Shown: one piece after another, positions 56,209-64,000 of the stretch
How positions within the stretch are numbered: the stretch's first letter is position 1
Layout: the number at the start of each line of letters is the position of its first letter
DNA from: Alphaproteobacteria bacterium
GTDB lineage: Bacteria; Pseudomonadota; Alphaproteobacteria; UBA8366; Aestuariispiraceae
Assembly (NCBI GenBank): GCA_024743195.1
Contig: JANSXE010000007.1
Location: 124,001 to 188,000, forward strand
Reading direction: 5' to 3'
DNA length: 64,000 bases
The notes under the pieces: generated by a model
Databases searched by the model: none
Told to the model about the DNA's origin: nothing
Seen by the model: the letters and a program-made list of their open reading frames with translations, nothing else
Program-made: the position numbers and the translations under genes

Positions 56209-58554
56209 ATGGGTCAGTTCGGCGTCGGCCAGGCGATCACGCGGGTGGAGGATCAGCGCTTCCTCACGGGAACGGGCGCCTACACCGACGACATCGACCT
56301 GGAGGGCCAAGCCTACGCGGTCGTGGTGCGCGCGCCGCTTGCGCATGCGCGCATCGCCTCCATCGACGTGGAGGACGCCAAGGCGGCCCCGGGCGTGCTG
56401 GACGTCCTGACCGGCGCCGACGTCGCGGCCGCCGGCCTGGGCCTGATGCCCAATCTGATTCCGCTGAAGAACAAGGACGGCAGCCCCATCGTCGAGCCGC
56501 CGCGCCCCGTCCTGGCGACGGACCGGGTGCGCCATGTCGGCGACCCGGTCGCCTTCGTGGTGGCGGAGACGCTGGCCCAGGCGCGCGACGCGGCCGAACT
56601 GGTGACGGTGGATTATGACGAACTCCCCGCGCAGATCGACCTCGACGCGGCGGACGCGCCGGATCGGCCGCAGATCTGGGAGGAAGCCCCGCACAACACC
56701 TGCTTCACCTGGGACCTGGGCGACGAGACGGCGGCCGACGAGGCGCTGCGGGAGGCGGCGCATGTCGTGCGCCTCAAGCTCGTCAACAACCGGCTCGTCG
56801 TCAATTCAATGGAGGGGCGGGTCGCGCTCGGCGACTTCCGCGACGGCAAGTTCACCCTCTACACCCCGACCCAGGGCGTGCACGGGCTGCGCCGGCAACT
56901 CGCCCGGATGATCTTCCATGTGCCGGAGGATCAGGTCCGCGTCGTCACCCGCGACGTCGGCGGCGGCTTCGGCATGAAGATCTTCCTCTATCCGGAGCAG
57001 CCGCTGGTCATGCTGGCGGCGCAGCGCCTGGGCCGGCCGGTGAAATGGACGGCGGAGCGCTCGGCCGACGGCTTCCTGTCCGACAGCCACGGGCGCGACC
57101 ATGTCTCGGTCGCGGAGCTGGCGTTGGACGGGGACCTCAATTTCACCGGGCTCAAGGTGCACACCAAGGCCAATCTGGGGGCCTATCTCTCCAACTTCGG
57201 GGTCTATGTGCCGACCGCCTGCGGCTCCAAGATGATGGTCGGCGTCTACAAGACGCCGGCGATCCATGTCGAGGTGCAGGGCCTCTTCACCAACACGGTG
57301 CCGGTCGACGCCTATCGCGGCGCCGGCCGCCCGGAGATCAGCTATCTGATCGAGCGGCTGGTCGACAAGGCGGCGATCGAGCTGGGCGTGGACGCGGCTG
57401 AGCTGCGCCGGCGCAACTTCATCGCGCCCGAGCAGATGCCCTACGCCACCCCGCTGGGCACGACCTACGACAGCGGTTTGTTCGATCGCAACATGAGCCG
57501 CGCGCTGGAACTCGCTGACGAAAAAGGATTCCCGGAACGCCGCCAGGCGGCCGAAGCCAAGGGTCGGCTGCGCGGCCTCGGGCACGCCTACTATATCGAA
57601 TGCTGCGGGGCGGGCCCGGGGGAGCAGGCGACGCTGCGCACCGACGCGGCTGGACGCGTGACCCTCTATATCGGCACCCAGTCGAACGGCCAGGGGCACG
57701 AGACCGCCTACAGGCAGATCATCGCCGACGCGCTCGCCCTCGACATCGCCGACATCGACGTGGTTCAAGGCGACACCGACCTGATCCGGAAGGGCGGCGG
57801 CACCGGCGGCTCGCGCTCGATCCCCGAAGGCGGCGTCGCCGTGCGCGACGCCGGCGACAAGTTGATCGAGAAGGGCAAGCAGATCGCCGGCCTGCTGCTG
57901 GAGGCGGCGGCCGGCGACATCGAGTTCGTCGACGGCCGGTTCGCCATCGCCGGCACGGACCGGACCGTCTCCTTCCGGGAGGCGGCGCGCGCCGCCCACG
58001 ATCCCGCCCGCCTGCCGGAGGGGGTCGCGCCCGGCCTCGACGGTCAGGCGGACTACAAGGCGCCGGTTCAGACCTATCCCAACGGCTGCCATGTCTGCGA
58101 GGTGGAGATCGACCCGGACACCGGCGCCGTGACGGTGGTCAAGCACACGGTGGTGGACGATTTCGGACGCGTCCTGAACCCGCTGATGCTGGCCGGCCAG
58201 GTGCATGGCGGCGTGGCGCAGGGGCTGGGCCAGGCCCTCTTGGAGTATACGGCCTACGACAGCGAGACCGGCCAGCTCCTCTCCGGCTCCTTCATGGACT
58301 ACACCCTGCCGCGCGCCGACGACGTGCCCTTCGTCGACTTCCACTATTTCGAGGACGCGCCCTGCACCACCAATCCGCTCGGCCTGAAGGGCGCGGGCGA
58401 AGCCGGCGCCATCGGCGCGCCGCCGGCGGCGATCAACGCCATCGTCGACGCGCTGAGGCCCTTCGGCGTCGACCATCTGGACATGCCGGCGACGCGCGAG
58501 AAGATCTGGCGCTTGATCCGCGACGGCCGCGCCGCGCGGAAGGCGGCGGAATGA
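56209..58554 (+). CDS. Xanthine dehydrogenase-family molybdopterin-binding subunit (CoxL-like)
   Basis: 781 residues, the molybdenum-cofactor subunit of the aldehyde oxidase/CO dehydrogenase family. Substrate-channel and cofactor motifs are visible: GGGFGMKIFLYPEQ, the active-loop segment DAYRGAGRPE and the catalytic Glu in LKGAGEAGAIG near the C terminus. The loop is DAYRGAGRPE and not the AYRCSFR of true CO dehydrogenase, so CO is unlikely to be the substrate. The usual partners, an FAD subunit (CoxM-like) and an iron-sulfur subunit (CoxS-like), are not adjacent. It starts a three-gene unit with cysQ and a deoxyribosyltransferase-like gene. GGGGAG is 8 nt before the start. Confidence 0.88.
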   Translation: MGQFGVGQAITRVEDQRFLTGTGAYTDDIDLEGQAYAVVVRAPLAHARIASIDVEDAKAAPGVLDVLTGADVAAAGLGLMPNLIPLKNKDGSPIVEPPRPVLATDRVRHVGDPVAFVVAETLAQARDAAELVTVDYDELPAQIDLDAADAPDRPQIWEEAPHNTCFTWDLGDETAADEALREAAHVVRLKLVNNRLVVNSMEGRVALGDFRDGKFTLYTPTQGVHGLRRQLARMIFHVPEDQVRVVTRDVGGGFGMKIFLYPEQPLVMLAAQRLGRPVKWTAERSADGFLSDSHGRDHVSVAELALDGDLNFTGLKVHTKANLGAYLSNFGVYVPTACGSKMMVGVYKTPAIHVEVQGLFTNTVPVDAYRGAGRPEISYLIERLVDKAAIELGVDAAELRRRNFIAPEQMPYATPLGTTYDSGLFDRNMSRALELADEKGFPERRQAAEAKGRLRGLGHAYYIECCGAGPGEQATLRTDAAGRVTLYIGTQSNGQGHETAYRQIIADALALDIADIDVVQGDTDLIRKGGGTGGSRSIPEGGVAVRDAGDKLIEKGKQIAGLLLEAAAGDIEFVDGRFAIAGTDRTVSFREAARAAHDPARLPEGVAPGLDGQADYKAPVQTYPNGCHVCEVEIDPDTGAVTVVKHTVVDDFGRVLNPLMLAGQVHGGVAQGLGQALLEYTAYDSETGQLLSGSFMDYTLPRADDVPFVDFHYFEDAPCTTNPLGLKGAGEAGAIGAPPAAINAIVDALRPFGVDHLDMPATREKIWRLIRDGRAARKAAE

Positions 58555-59345
58555 GCGCCGCGGAGGCGCCCGATCCGGCCGCCCTCCTCGCCCCCGTCGC
58601 CGCAATCGCGCGGGAGGCCGGGGCCGCGATCATGGCCGTCTACGCGACCGACTTCGAGGCGCGCGAGAAGGACGACGCCTCCCCCGTGACCGACGCGGAC
58701 GAGGCGGCGGAGGCGCTGATCGTTCCCGCGCTCGAGCGCCTCTCTCCCGGCGTTCCCATCGTCGCGGAGGAGGCGGCGGCCGCCGGCGACGTTCCGGCGG
58801 TCGGCGACGGCCCCTTCTGGCTCGTCGATCCGCTGGACGGGACGAAGGAGTTCCTCAGCCGCAACGGCGAGTTCACGGTCAACATCGCCCTGATCCGCGA
58901 CCGGCGCCCGGCCTTGGGCGTCGTCTACGCGCCGGCGCTCGACGCGCTCTATTGCGGCCTCGCGGGGGACGGGGCGACCCGGTCGCTCAAGGGCGGCGCC
59001 GCCGAGCCCCTATCGGTGCGCAAGCCGCCGGCCGACGGCGTCACCGTGATCGCCAGCCGCCGCCACGGCGACCCGGCGGCGATCGAGGCCCATCTGAACG
59101 GCCGTGCGATCGCGGACCGGGTCAACGCCGGCAGCAGCCTGAAATTCTGTCGCCTGGCCGAGGGCGCGGCCGACGTCTATCCACGCTTCGCCCGCACCAT
59201 GGAGTGGGACACGGCCGCCGGCCAGGCGGTGCTGGAGGCCGCCGGCGGCCTCGTCACAGAAGCCGACGGACTCCCCTTCCGCTACGCCAAGAACCCGATC
59301 TTCGAGAACCCGCATTTCATCGCCTGGGGCGGGCTGCGGCCGTGA
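58551..59345 (+). CDS. cysQ: 3'(2'),5'-bisphosphate nucleotidase
   Basis: 264 residues. Inositol monophosphatase-like fold: SPVTDADEAAE, the metal site VDPLDGTKEF and the late ARTMEWDTAAGQAVLEAAGG. It would hydrolyse 3'-phosphoadenosine 5'-phosphate, the waste product of sulfate assimilation and sulfotransfer. Overlaps the preceding gene by 4 bp and the following gene by 4 bp, so it is translated in one run. Confidence 0.9.
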   Translation: MSAAEAPDPAALLAPVAAIAREAGAAIMAVYATDFEAREKDDASPVTDADEAAEALIVPALERLSPGVPIVAEEAAAAGDVPAVGDGPFWLVDPLDGTKEFLSRNGEFTVNIALIRDRRPALGVVYAPALDALYCGLAGDGATRSLKGGAAEPLSVRKPPADGVTVIASRRHGDPAAIEAHLNGRAIADRVNAGSSLKFCRLAEGAADVYPRFARTMEWDTAAGQAVLEAAGGLVTEADGLPFRYAKNPIFENPHFIAWGGLRP

Positions 59346-59932
59346 CGGGCGCCGGGGCGCGCCGCCCGCGCGTCTATCTCGCCGGGCCGGAGGTGTTCCA
59401 TCCCCAGGCCGCGGCGCTGGGACGCGCCAAGGCGGCTCTGGCGGCCGAGTTCGGTCTGGAGGGGCTGTTCCCGCTGGACGAGGCGGTCTGCGGCGACGGG
59501 TTGACGCCGGGTCAGCACGGCCTCGCGATCTATCGCGCCGACATCGCGATGATGGATCGGTGCGACGCCATCGTCGCGAACCTGACGCCCTTCCGCGGCC
59601 CGCACGCCGATCCCGGCACGGCCTTCGAGCTCGGCTACATGCGCGCGCAGGGCAAGCCCTGCCTCGCCTACAGCGCGGCGCCCGGCGCGCTGGCCGACCG
59701 CGTGGCGCCCGGCGCCGACGATCCGACCCGCGATGCGGAAGGCTATGCGATCGAGGATTTCGCGATGGCCGACAATCTGATGCTGGCGGGCGCGGTCTTC
59801 GACGCCGACGGCGGCGCGATCGAGGCGCCGCCGAGCGCCTCCGGGGACGATCCCTTCTGGGATTTCCGCGCCTTGCGCGCCAGTCTCGCGCGCGCCGCCG
59901 CGATTCTTGCTGACAGGCCCCGCGGCCCATAG
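59342..59932 (+). CDS. Nucleoside 2-deoxyribosyltransferase-like protein
   Basis: 196 residues from a GTG start overlapping the cysQ stop. The fold is shown by RVYLAGPEVFH, CDAIVANLTPFRGPHADPGTAFELGYM (quoted in overlapping parts) and the catalytic Glu in the FELGY segment. Such proteins swap or hydrolyse the glycosidic bond of nucleosides. Third gene of the CoxL-cysQ unit; it might clean up nucleosides, but no direct link is known. Confidence 0.82.
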   Translation: MTGAGARRPRVYLAGPEVFHPQAAALGRAKAALAAEFGLEGLFPLDEAVCGDGLTPGQHGLAIYRADIAMMDRCDAIVANLTPFRGPHADPGTAFELGYMRAQGKPCLAYSAAPGALADRVAPGADDPTRDAEGYAIEDFAMADNLMLAGAVFDADGGAIEAPPSASGDDPFWDFRALRASLARAAAILADRPRGP

Positions 59933-59996
59933 TTTCATGCGCGTCGGGGGCGCTTTGGGGGAGCCGGCGGTCCGCCGGGCTTTGCCGACAGGGGCG

Positions 59997-61274
59997 ATGA
60001 GCGACGATTTCGATCCCGAGGAGTTCCTGGCCGCCGCTCTGGCGGACGAGGAGACGCGCCCTGTGCGCCGCGCGGGCGCGGCCGCCGATCCGTTCGAGGC
60101 CGCGCGCAAGGCGGGGTCGGCCAAGGCGGCGCTGAAGCAGGGCGGCGCGGCGTCGGCGCTGCTGGCGGCCGCCCGCGAGCGCTCGCCCGAAGCCCGCGGG
60201 CTGCTGATCCAGGGCCTCAACGAGTTGTGCCTGAAGTCCGGCGTCTCTTTGAGCGAGCGCGAGCGCGCGCTGGTCTACGAGATCTTCCAGGCGCTGCTGG
60301 ACAGCGTGCAGACGAATGTGCGCGTCTCGCTTTCCGACCATCTGGCGGACCGTCCGGATGCGCCGCGCGACCTCGTGCTGCGCCTCGCCCGCGACGCGAT
60401 CGAGGTGGCCGAGCCGGTGCTGGCCCGCTCCCTGGTGCTGGAGGAGAGCGATCTGGTCGAGATCGTCGAGGCGCAGGCGGAGGGCCACCAGCTCGCCGTC
60501 ACCCGCCGCGAGCGGCTTTCCGAGACGCTGAGCGAGGCGATCGCCAGGCGCGCCAGCGAGACCGTGCTGATCGCACTGCTGGAGAACGAGGGCGCCGCCC
60601 TGCATGAGGAGGTGATGCTGCGCATCGCGGAGAGCGCGGCCGAGCGCCCCGCCCTGCACGGGCCGCTGGCGGGCCGTCGCGACCTGCCGATGCGCGCGGC
60701 GCGCCGACTCTACGGCGTGGTCGGACCCGAGTTGAAAGCGGCGATCGAGGCGCGGCTCGCGGAGACGGGGACGGACGCGCCTTCATCGAGCGGCCGGGGC
60801 GCGGCGCCGGACCCGCTGACGCAGGCGATGGCGGAGGCGAGCAAACGCTTCGCCGCAGACGAAGCCGACCAGGGCGCCGCGTCCGGCGCGCCGCCCGGCG
60901 CCGAGCCGGACGACCTCGCCGACCCCTCCCGCTTCGCCGGCGGGCTCGGCGGCGCCCGGCCGCATCCGCGCCTGCTGGTCAAGGCGCTGGCCGAAGGGCG
61001 GCACGAGGAGTTCGAAAAGCTGTTCGGCGAGTTCGCCGAACTGGGCGCGGCCGGCGTCGAGCGCATCCTGCACCGCGCCGGACCGGAAGCGCTGGCCATC
61101 GCCTGCAAGGCCGGAGGCATGGACAAGCAGAGCTTCGGCGAAGTGCTGGCCCGGGTCATGGACCAGGACAGCCCGGAGGAGGCCGCCCGCACCCCGGCCT
61201 TCCGCAAGACCATCGCCTATTTCGACCGCATCGACGCCCAGGGCGCCGGCCGCGTGCTGCAAGCCTGGCGCTGA
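59997..61274 (+). CDS. DUF2336-type protein
   Basis: 425 residues, alpha-helical throughout. The repeated helical pattern, for example LVLRLARDAIEVAEPVLARSLVL and AARRLYGVVGPELKAAIEARL, matches DUF2336 proteins of Rhodospirillales and relatives. A linker rich in Ala, Pro and Gly at about 290-350 separates two helical halves; the second half ends with DRIDAQGAGRVLQAWR. Function unknown; homologues are sometimes near signalling genes. Start at 59997. Confidence 0.72.
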   Translation: MSDDFDPEEFLAAALADEETRPVRRAGAAADPFEAARKAGSAKAALKQGGAASALLAAARERSPEARGLLIQGLNELCLKSGVSLSERERALVYEIFQALLDSVQTNVRVSLSDHLADRPDAPRDLVLRLARDAIEVAEPVLARSLVLEESDLVEIVEAQAEGHQLAVTRRERLSETLSEAIARRASETVLIALLENEGAALHEEVMLRIAESAAERPALHGPLAGRRDLPMRAARRLYGVVGPELKAAIEARLAETGTDAPSSSGRGAAPDPLTQAMAEASKRFAADEADQGAASGAPPGAEPDDLADPSRFAGGLGGARPHPRLLVKALAEGRHEEFEKLFGEFAELGAAGVERILHRAGPEALAIACKAGGMDKQSFGEVLARVMDQDSPEEAARTPAFRKTIAYFDRIDAQGAGRVLQAWR

Positions 61275-61344
61275 GCGCGAGTTCCGGGGCGGATCGCGCC
61301 GGAGCGGGATTGGGCTTACTGCGCCCTTTTGATAGGGTGCCCGC

Positions 61345-61869
61345 ATGACGCGCGTGATGGTCATCGGAAACGCCGGCGGCGGAAAATCGACCCTCTGTCG
61401 AACGGTTTCACGCGTTCACGCCCTGCCCTACCATGCGATCGATCAGATCCAATGGCGCCCGAACTGGGTTCCCACCCCCGAGGCCGAGTACACCGCACAG
61501 CACGAACGGCTTCTGTCCAAGGAGCGCTGGTTGATCGACGGCTACGGCTCGTGGGAGTCGGTCCTGCGGCGCCTGGACGTCGCCGATACGGTCATCCTCG
61601 TGGATCACCCGATCTGGATTCACTTCTGGTGGGCTGCGAAGCGCCAAGTGAAGTCGCTCTTCGTCGGCCGGCCGGACGGCCCGAAAGGCTGCCCGATGTT
61701 CCCGGTGACGATCCGCCTTTTCAAAATGATGTGGTGGCTGCATCGCGAGATGCGCCCCAAGCTGCTCCAGGCGATCGAGGAGGCGATCGAGGAGCGGCGG
61801 CCCCGACTGCGCCTCATTCACATCCGTTCGCCTCGTGAGTTGAGGGCTTTCGCGGCCGACCCCGTCTAA
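61345..61869 (+). CDS. P-loop kinase-like protein (adenylate kinase/topology-modulation family)
   Basis: 174 residues. Walker A GNAGGGKST at residues 8-16. The following AIDQIQWRPNW and RWLIDGYGSWESVLRRL resemble small nucleoside-kinase-like proteins such as FlaR/topology modulation protein. The lid is short. Substrate unknown. Confidence 0.7.
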   Translation: MTRVMVIGNAGGGKSTLCRTVSRVHALPYHAIDQIQWRPNWVPTPEAEYTAQHERLLSKERWLIDGYGSWESVLRRLDVADTVILVDHPIWIHFWWAAKRQVKSLFVGRPDGPKGCPMFPVTIRLFKMMWWLHREMRPKLLQAIEEAIEERRPRLRLIHIRSPRELRAFAADPV

Positions 61870-62024
61870 GCGGACCCGGAACGTCGCCGCCGAGGGCGAC
61901 GGGGCCGTGCGGCGAGCGTCCGGAGCCCGCTCCTTTGCGGCGCCTGCCGCCCCGAGTAAATGGCCCTGCATTCCGACCGCCGCGCAGGCTAGTGTCGCAG
62001 CGCCGCGCCGTTGGGAGAATGACG

Positions 62025-64000
62025 ATGCCATATGATGCGCCGACGCTTCTCAAGCCCAGCGTCTGCCCGCTGGATTGCCCCGACACCTGCAGCCTGAGCG
62101 TCGAAACCGACGGTCAGCGAATTCTGGGCGTCCGGGGCTCCGAGGCCAATCCCTATACGGGCGGCGCGATCTGTTCGAAGGTCATGCAGGCCTATCCGGA
62201 CTTCGTGCACGGCCCCAGGCGACTGACGCATCCGCTGCGGCGCATCGGCCCGCGCGGCGCCGGTCGGTTCGAGCGGATCGGTTGGGACGAGGCGCTCGAC
62301 TTGATACATGACGGCCTGCAGACGGCCATCGAGTCCTGCGGGGCGCAATCCGTCCTGCCGCTCAACTACGCGGGCCCGCACGGCGAGTTGGCGATGGCCT
62401 CCATGGACCGGCGCTTCTTCTACAAGATGGGGGCGAGCCTGTTGAATCGCGGGCCGCTCTGCGGCGGCGTGCGCGGCGCGGCCTATACGAGCCTGTACGG
62501 CCCGGCCCCGGGCATGGCCCCGCAACAGCTCGCGCACGCCGACCTGATCGCGGTCTGGGGCAACAATGTCACGGTCTCGAACCTGCATCTGGCGCGTGTC
62601 ATCAAGTCGGCGCGCGCGAAGGGCGCGAAGCTGGTGGTGATCGACCCGAAGCGCACCAAGATCGCCGAACAGGCGGACCTGCATCTTCAGATCCGACCGG
62701 GCGCCGACGTCGTCCTGGGGCTGGCCCTCGCCGCGGAGCTCGAGCGGCGCGGCGCCTTCGACGACGCCTTCATCGAGCGATGGGTCCTGGGGGCCGACGC
62801 CTACATGGCCGAGGCGCGAAAGTACGACGTGGCGCGCATGGCGGCGATCACGGGCGTCTCGGAGCAGGACTTCGCAACCTTCGCCGACTGGTATCAGGCG
62901 GCCACGACCGTCGCCGTCTCGGTCGGCAACGGCGTCGAGCGCGGGGCGAGCGGCGGCGCCGGGATTCGCGCCGCGATGGCGCTTCAGGCGCTGACCGGAA
63001 ACCACGGACGACTGGGCGCCGGGGTCTTCGCCAAGCCGGGCCTGGCGGTTCCGAAGACGCCAGATCGGCTGCAGCGGCCGGACCTCATCCCGGAGGGCGT
63101 GCGCACCTTCAACATCGTCGACGTCGGAAAGGCGCTGCTGGACGATGCGTTGGACCCGCCGATCCAGGCGGTCTTCATCTACAACCACAACCCGGTCGCG
63201 ACGCATCCGGATCAGGCCACCATGCGGCGCGGTCTGGCGCGGGAGGACCTGTTCGTGTGCGGCGCGGACGTCGCGATGACCGACAGCATGGCGATGTGCG
63301 ACGTGGTGCTGCCCGCGGCCAGTCATTTCGAATACGCCGACATCTACGGCGCCTACGGCGCCAGCTATCTGCAGCGCGCCGAACCGGCGATCCCCTGCGT
63401 CGGCGAGAGCGCGCCCAACACGGAGATCTTCCGGCGTCTCGCCGCGCGCTTCGGCTATGACGACCCCTTGTTCACGGAGAGCGACGAGGCGCTGATGAAC
63501 GCCGCGATCGATCCCGACGACCCGAGGTTGGGCGGGCGCAAGCCGTCCGAAATCCCGCTCGACGGCGCCATCGACATGGCCGAGACGGAGCGCGGACCGC
63601 TGATCCTGTGCAAGACCGCGGCGCCGGCCACGCCGAGCGGCAGGATCGAACTGTTCAGTCAGGATCTCGAGGACAGATGGGGCGCCGGCGTCCCGACCTA
63701 TCGCACGGTCGAGAAGGACCGCGCCTTCACCCTGATCACGCCCTCCTCCGACAAGCGCACCAACGCGACCTTCGGCGGCTGCGCCTTGTCGGAAGGCCCG
63801 GAGCGGGTCGAGATTCATCCCGACGACGCGGCGCGGGTCGGGGTCGCAGACGGGGACAGGGTCGAACTCTTCAACGACCGCGGCCGGGTCGTCCTGATCG
63901 CGGCGGTCAGCGACCGCATGCAGCCGGGCGTCCTCTACAGCCCGAAAGGCGCCTGGCTGGACTCGAGCGACACACGCCAGACGGTGAATGCGCTGATCGG
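62025..64000 (+). CDS. Molybdopterin oxidoreductase (formate dehydrogenase/DMSO reductase family), 3' end missing
   Basis: Open to the end of the window; 658 residues visible. An N-terminal [4Fe-4S] site is formed by Cys14, Cys18, Cys22 (VCPLDCPDTCSLSVE) and Cys50 (GGAICSK). Mo-bis-MGD binding segments follow: VWGNNVTVSNLHLARV, VVIDPKRTKIAEQAD, LTGNHGRLGAGVF, FIYNHNPVATHPDQ, and the beginning of the C-terminal dinucleotide-binding domain (TLITPSSDKRTNATFGG, VEIHPDDAARVGVADGDRVE). A GPLCGGVRG segment with Cys146 lies in the expected metal-ligand region, but the ligand cannot be fixed by eye. Start 62025 has GGGAG 7 nt upstream; an ATG 6 bp earlier would be too close to it. Confidence 0.85.
   Translation, partial: MPYDAPTLLKPSVCPLDCPDTCSLSVETDGQRILGVRGSEANPYTGGAICSKVMQAYPDFVHGPRRLTHPLRRIGPRGAGRFERIGWDEALDLIHDGLQTAIESCGAQSVLPLNYAGPHGELAMASMDRRFFYKMGASLLNRGPLCGGVRGAAYTSLYGPAPGMAPQQLAHADLIAVWGNNVTVSNLHLARVIKSARAKGAKLVVIDPKRTKIAEQADLHLQIRPGADVVLGLALAAELERRGAFDDAFIERWVLGADAYMAEARKYDVARMAAITGVSEQDFATFADWYQAATTVAVSVGNGVERGASGGAGIRAAMALQALTGNHGRLGAGVFAKPGLAVPKTPDRLQRPDLIPEGVRTFNIVDVGKALLDDALDPPIQAVFIYNHNPVATHPDQATMRRGLAREDLFVCGADVAMTDSMAMCDVVLPAASHFEYADIYGAYGASYLQRAEPAIPCVGESAPNTEIFRRLAARFGYDDPLFTESDEALMNAAIDPDDPRLGGRKPSEIPLDGAIDMAETERGPLILCKTAAPATPSGRIELFSQDLEDRWGAGVPTYRTVEKDRAFTLITPSSDKRTNATFGGCALSEGPERVEIHPDDAARVGVADGDRVELFNDRGRVVLIAAVSDRMQPGVLYSPKGAWLDSSDTRQTVNALI

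Noticed and set aside
61989-63818. Open frame of about 600 codons on the minus strand
   Set aside because: Antisense to the molybdopterin oxidoreductase, which has clear iron-sulfur and cofactor motifs.
1-64000. tRNA, rRNA, insertion sequences, prophage or CRISPR
   Set aside because: Looked for anticodon-arm patterns, transposase motifs, phage genes and regular spaced repeats; none was convincing.

Overview
The window is very G+C rich, with strong third-position GC bias, and reads as an ordinary chromosomal segment of an alphaproteobacterium. The best guess is a marine or saline-habitat member of Rhodospirillales sensu lato. The evidence is indirect: a eukaryotic-type NADP isocitrate dehydrogenase, a small Psd with a GSR processing site next to pssA, a DUF2336 protein, a DUF1127 protein, a double cold-shock-domain protein, and many ABC uptake operons for amines, glycerophosphodiesters and C1/methylamine-type compounds. 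No rRNA, tRNA, CRISPR array, insertion sequence or prophage was seen. The first gene (glutathione peroxidase) and the last gene (molybdopterin oxidoreductase) run off the ends.

Layout. 0-7 kb: stress and housekeeping genes (glutathione peroxidase, OmpW behind an FNR-like box, a glutathione transferase behind a perfect TetR-like palindrome, DUF1127, double cold-shock protein, methyltransferase, stand-alone AceE/transketolase-like E1). 7-10 kb: methionine gamma-lyase divergent from a TyrR/PhhR-type activator that keeps its sigma-54 contact motif, with TyrR boxes and a -24/-12-like promoter between them. 10-17 kb: psd-pssA-GNAT, a LysM protein, LOG phosphoribohydrolase, a small helical protein with a CheZ/FliM-like tail, DUF4149 and icd with a clear terminator. 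17-19.5 kb: an M20 carbamoylase overlapping a RidA-like/kynurenine-formamidase-like fusion. 19.5-27 kb: two folded intergenic repeats, ugpBAEC, and a divergent dimethylglycine/sarcosine dehydrogenase family gene. 27-30.8 kb: MscS, a peptidoglycan-binding-like protein, a methyltransferase and a PAS protein.

30.9-51.3 kb is the most coherent metabolic region. It contains an omega-amino-acid:pyruvate aminotransferase divergent from a MocR regulator, an extended CoA transferase, a potABCD-like transporter, ackA-xsc (acetate kinase and sulfoacetaldehyde acetyltransferase), a second polyamine-type transporter whose last permease carries a long repeat-bearing tail, a GNAT and a Tat-exported amine oxidase. 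A 21-bp dyad in the aminotransferase/MocR spacer recurs upstream of xsc. I read this as a taurine-like sulfonate regulon: transamination, then Xsc, then acetyl phosphate to acetate plus ATP. The two amine-type transporters may feed it.

51.3-64 kb: an SRPBCC protein, a parDE toxin-antitoxin pair beside a zinc-ribbon protein of less biased codon use, the complete but biochemically obscure AmmeMemoRadiSam trio, a collapsed Phd-VapC antitoxin/toxin remnant, a CoxL-type molybdenum hydroxylase without its usual partners, cysQ, a nucleoside deoxyribosyltransferase-like gene, DUF2336, a P-loop kinase-like protein and the start of a molybdopterin oxidoreductase.

The main leads are: the sulfonate/amine regulon with its shared dyad; the sigma-54 TyrR/megL switch; the extended PotC permease; the RidA-hydrolase fusion; and the AmmeMemoRadiSam cluster. 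All functions are inferred from reading the sequence; no database search was run.
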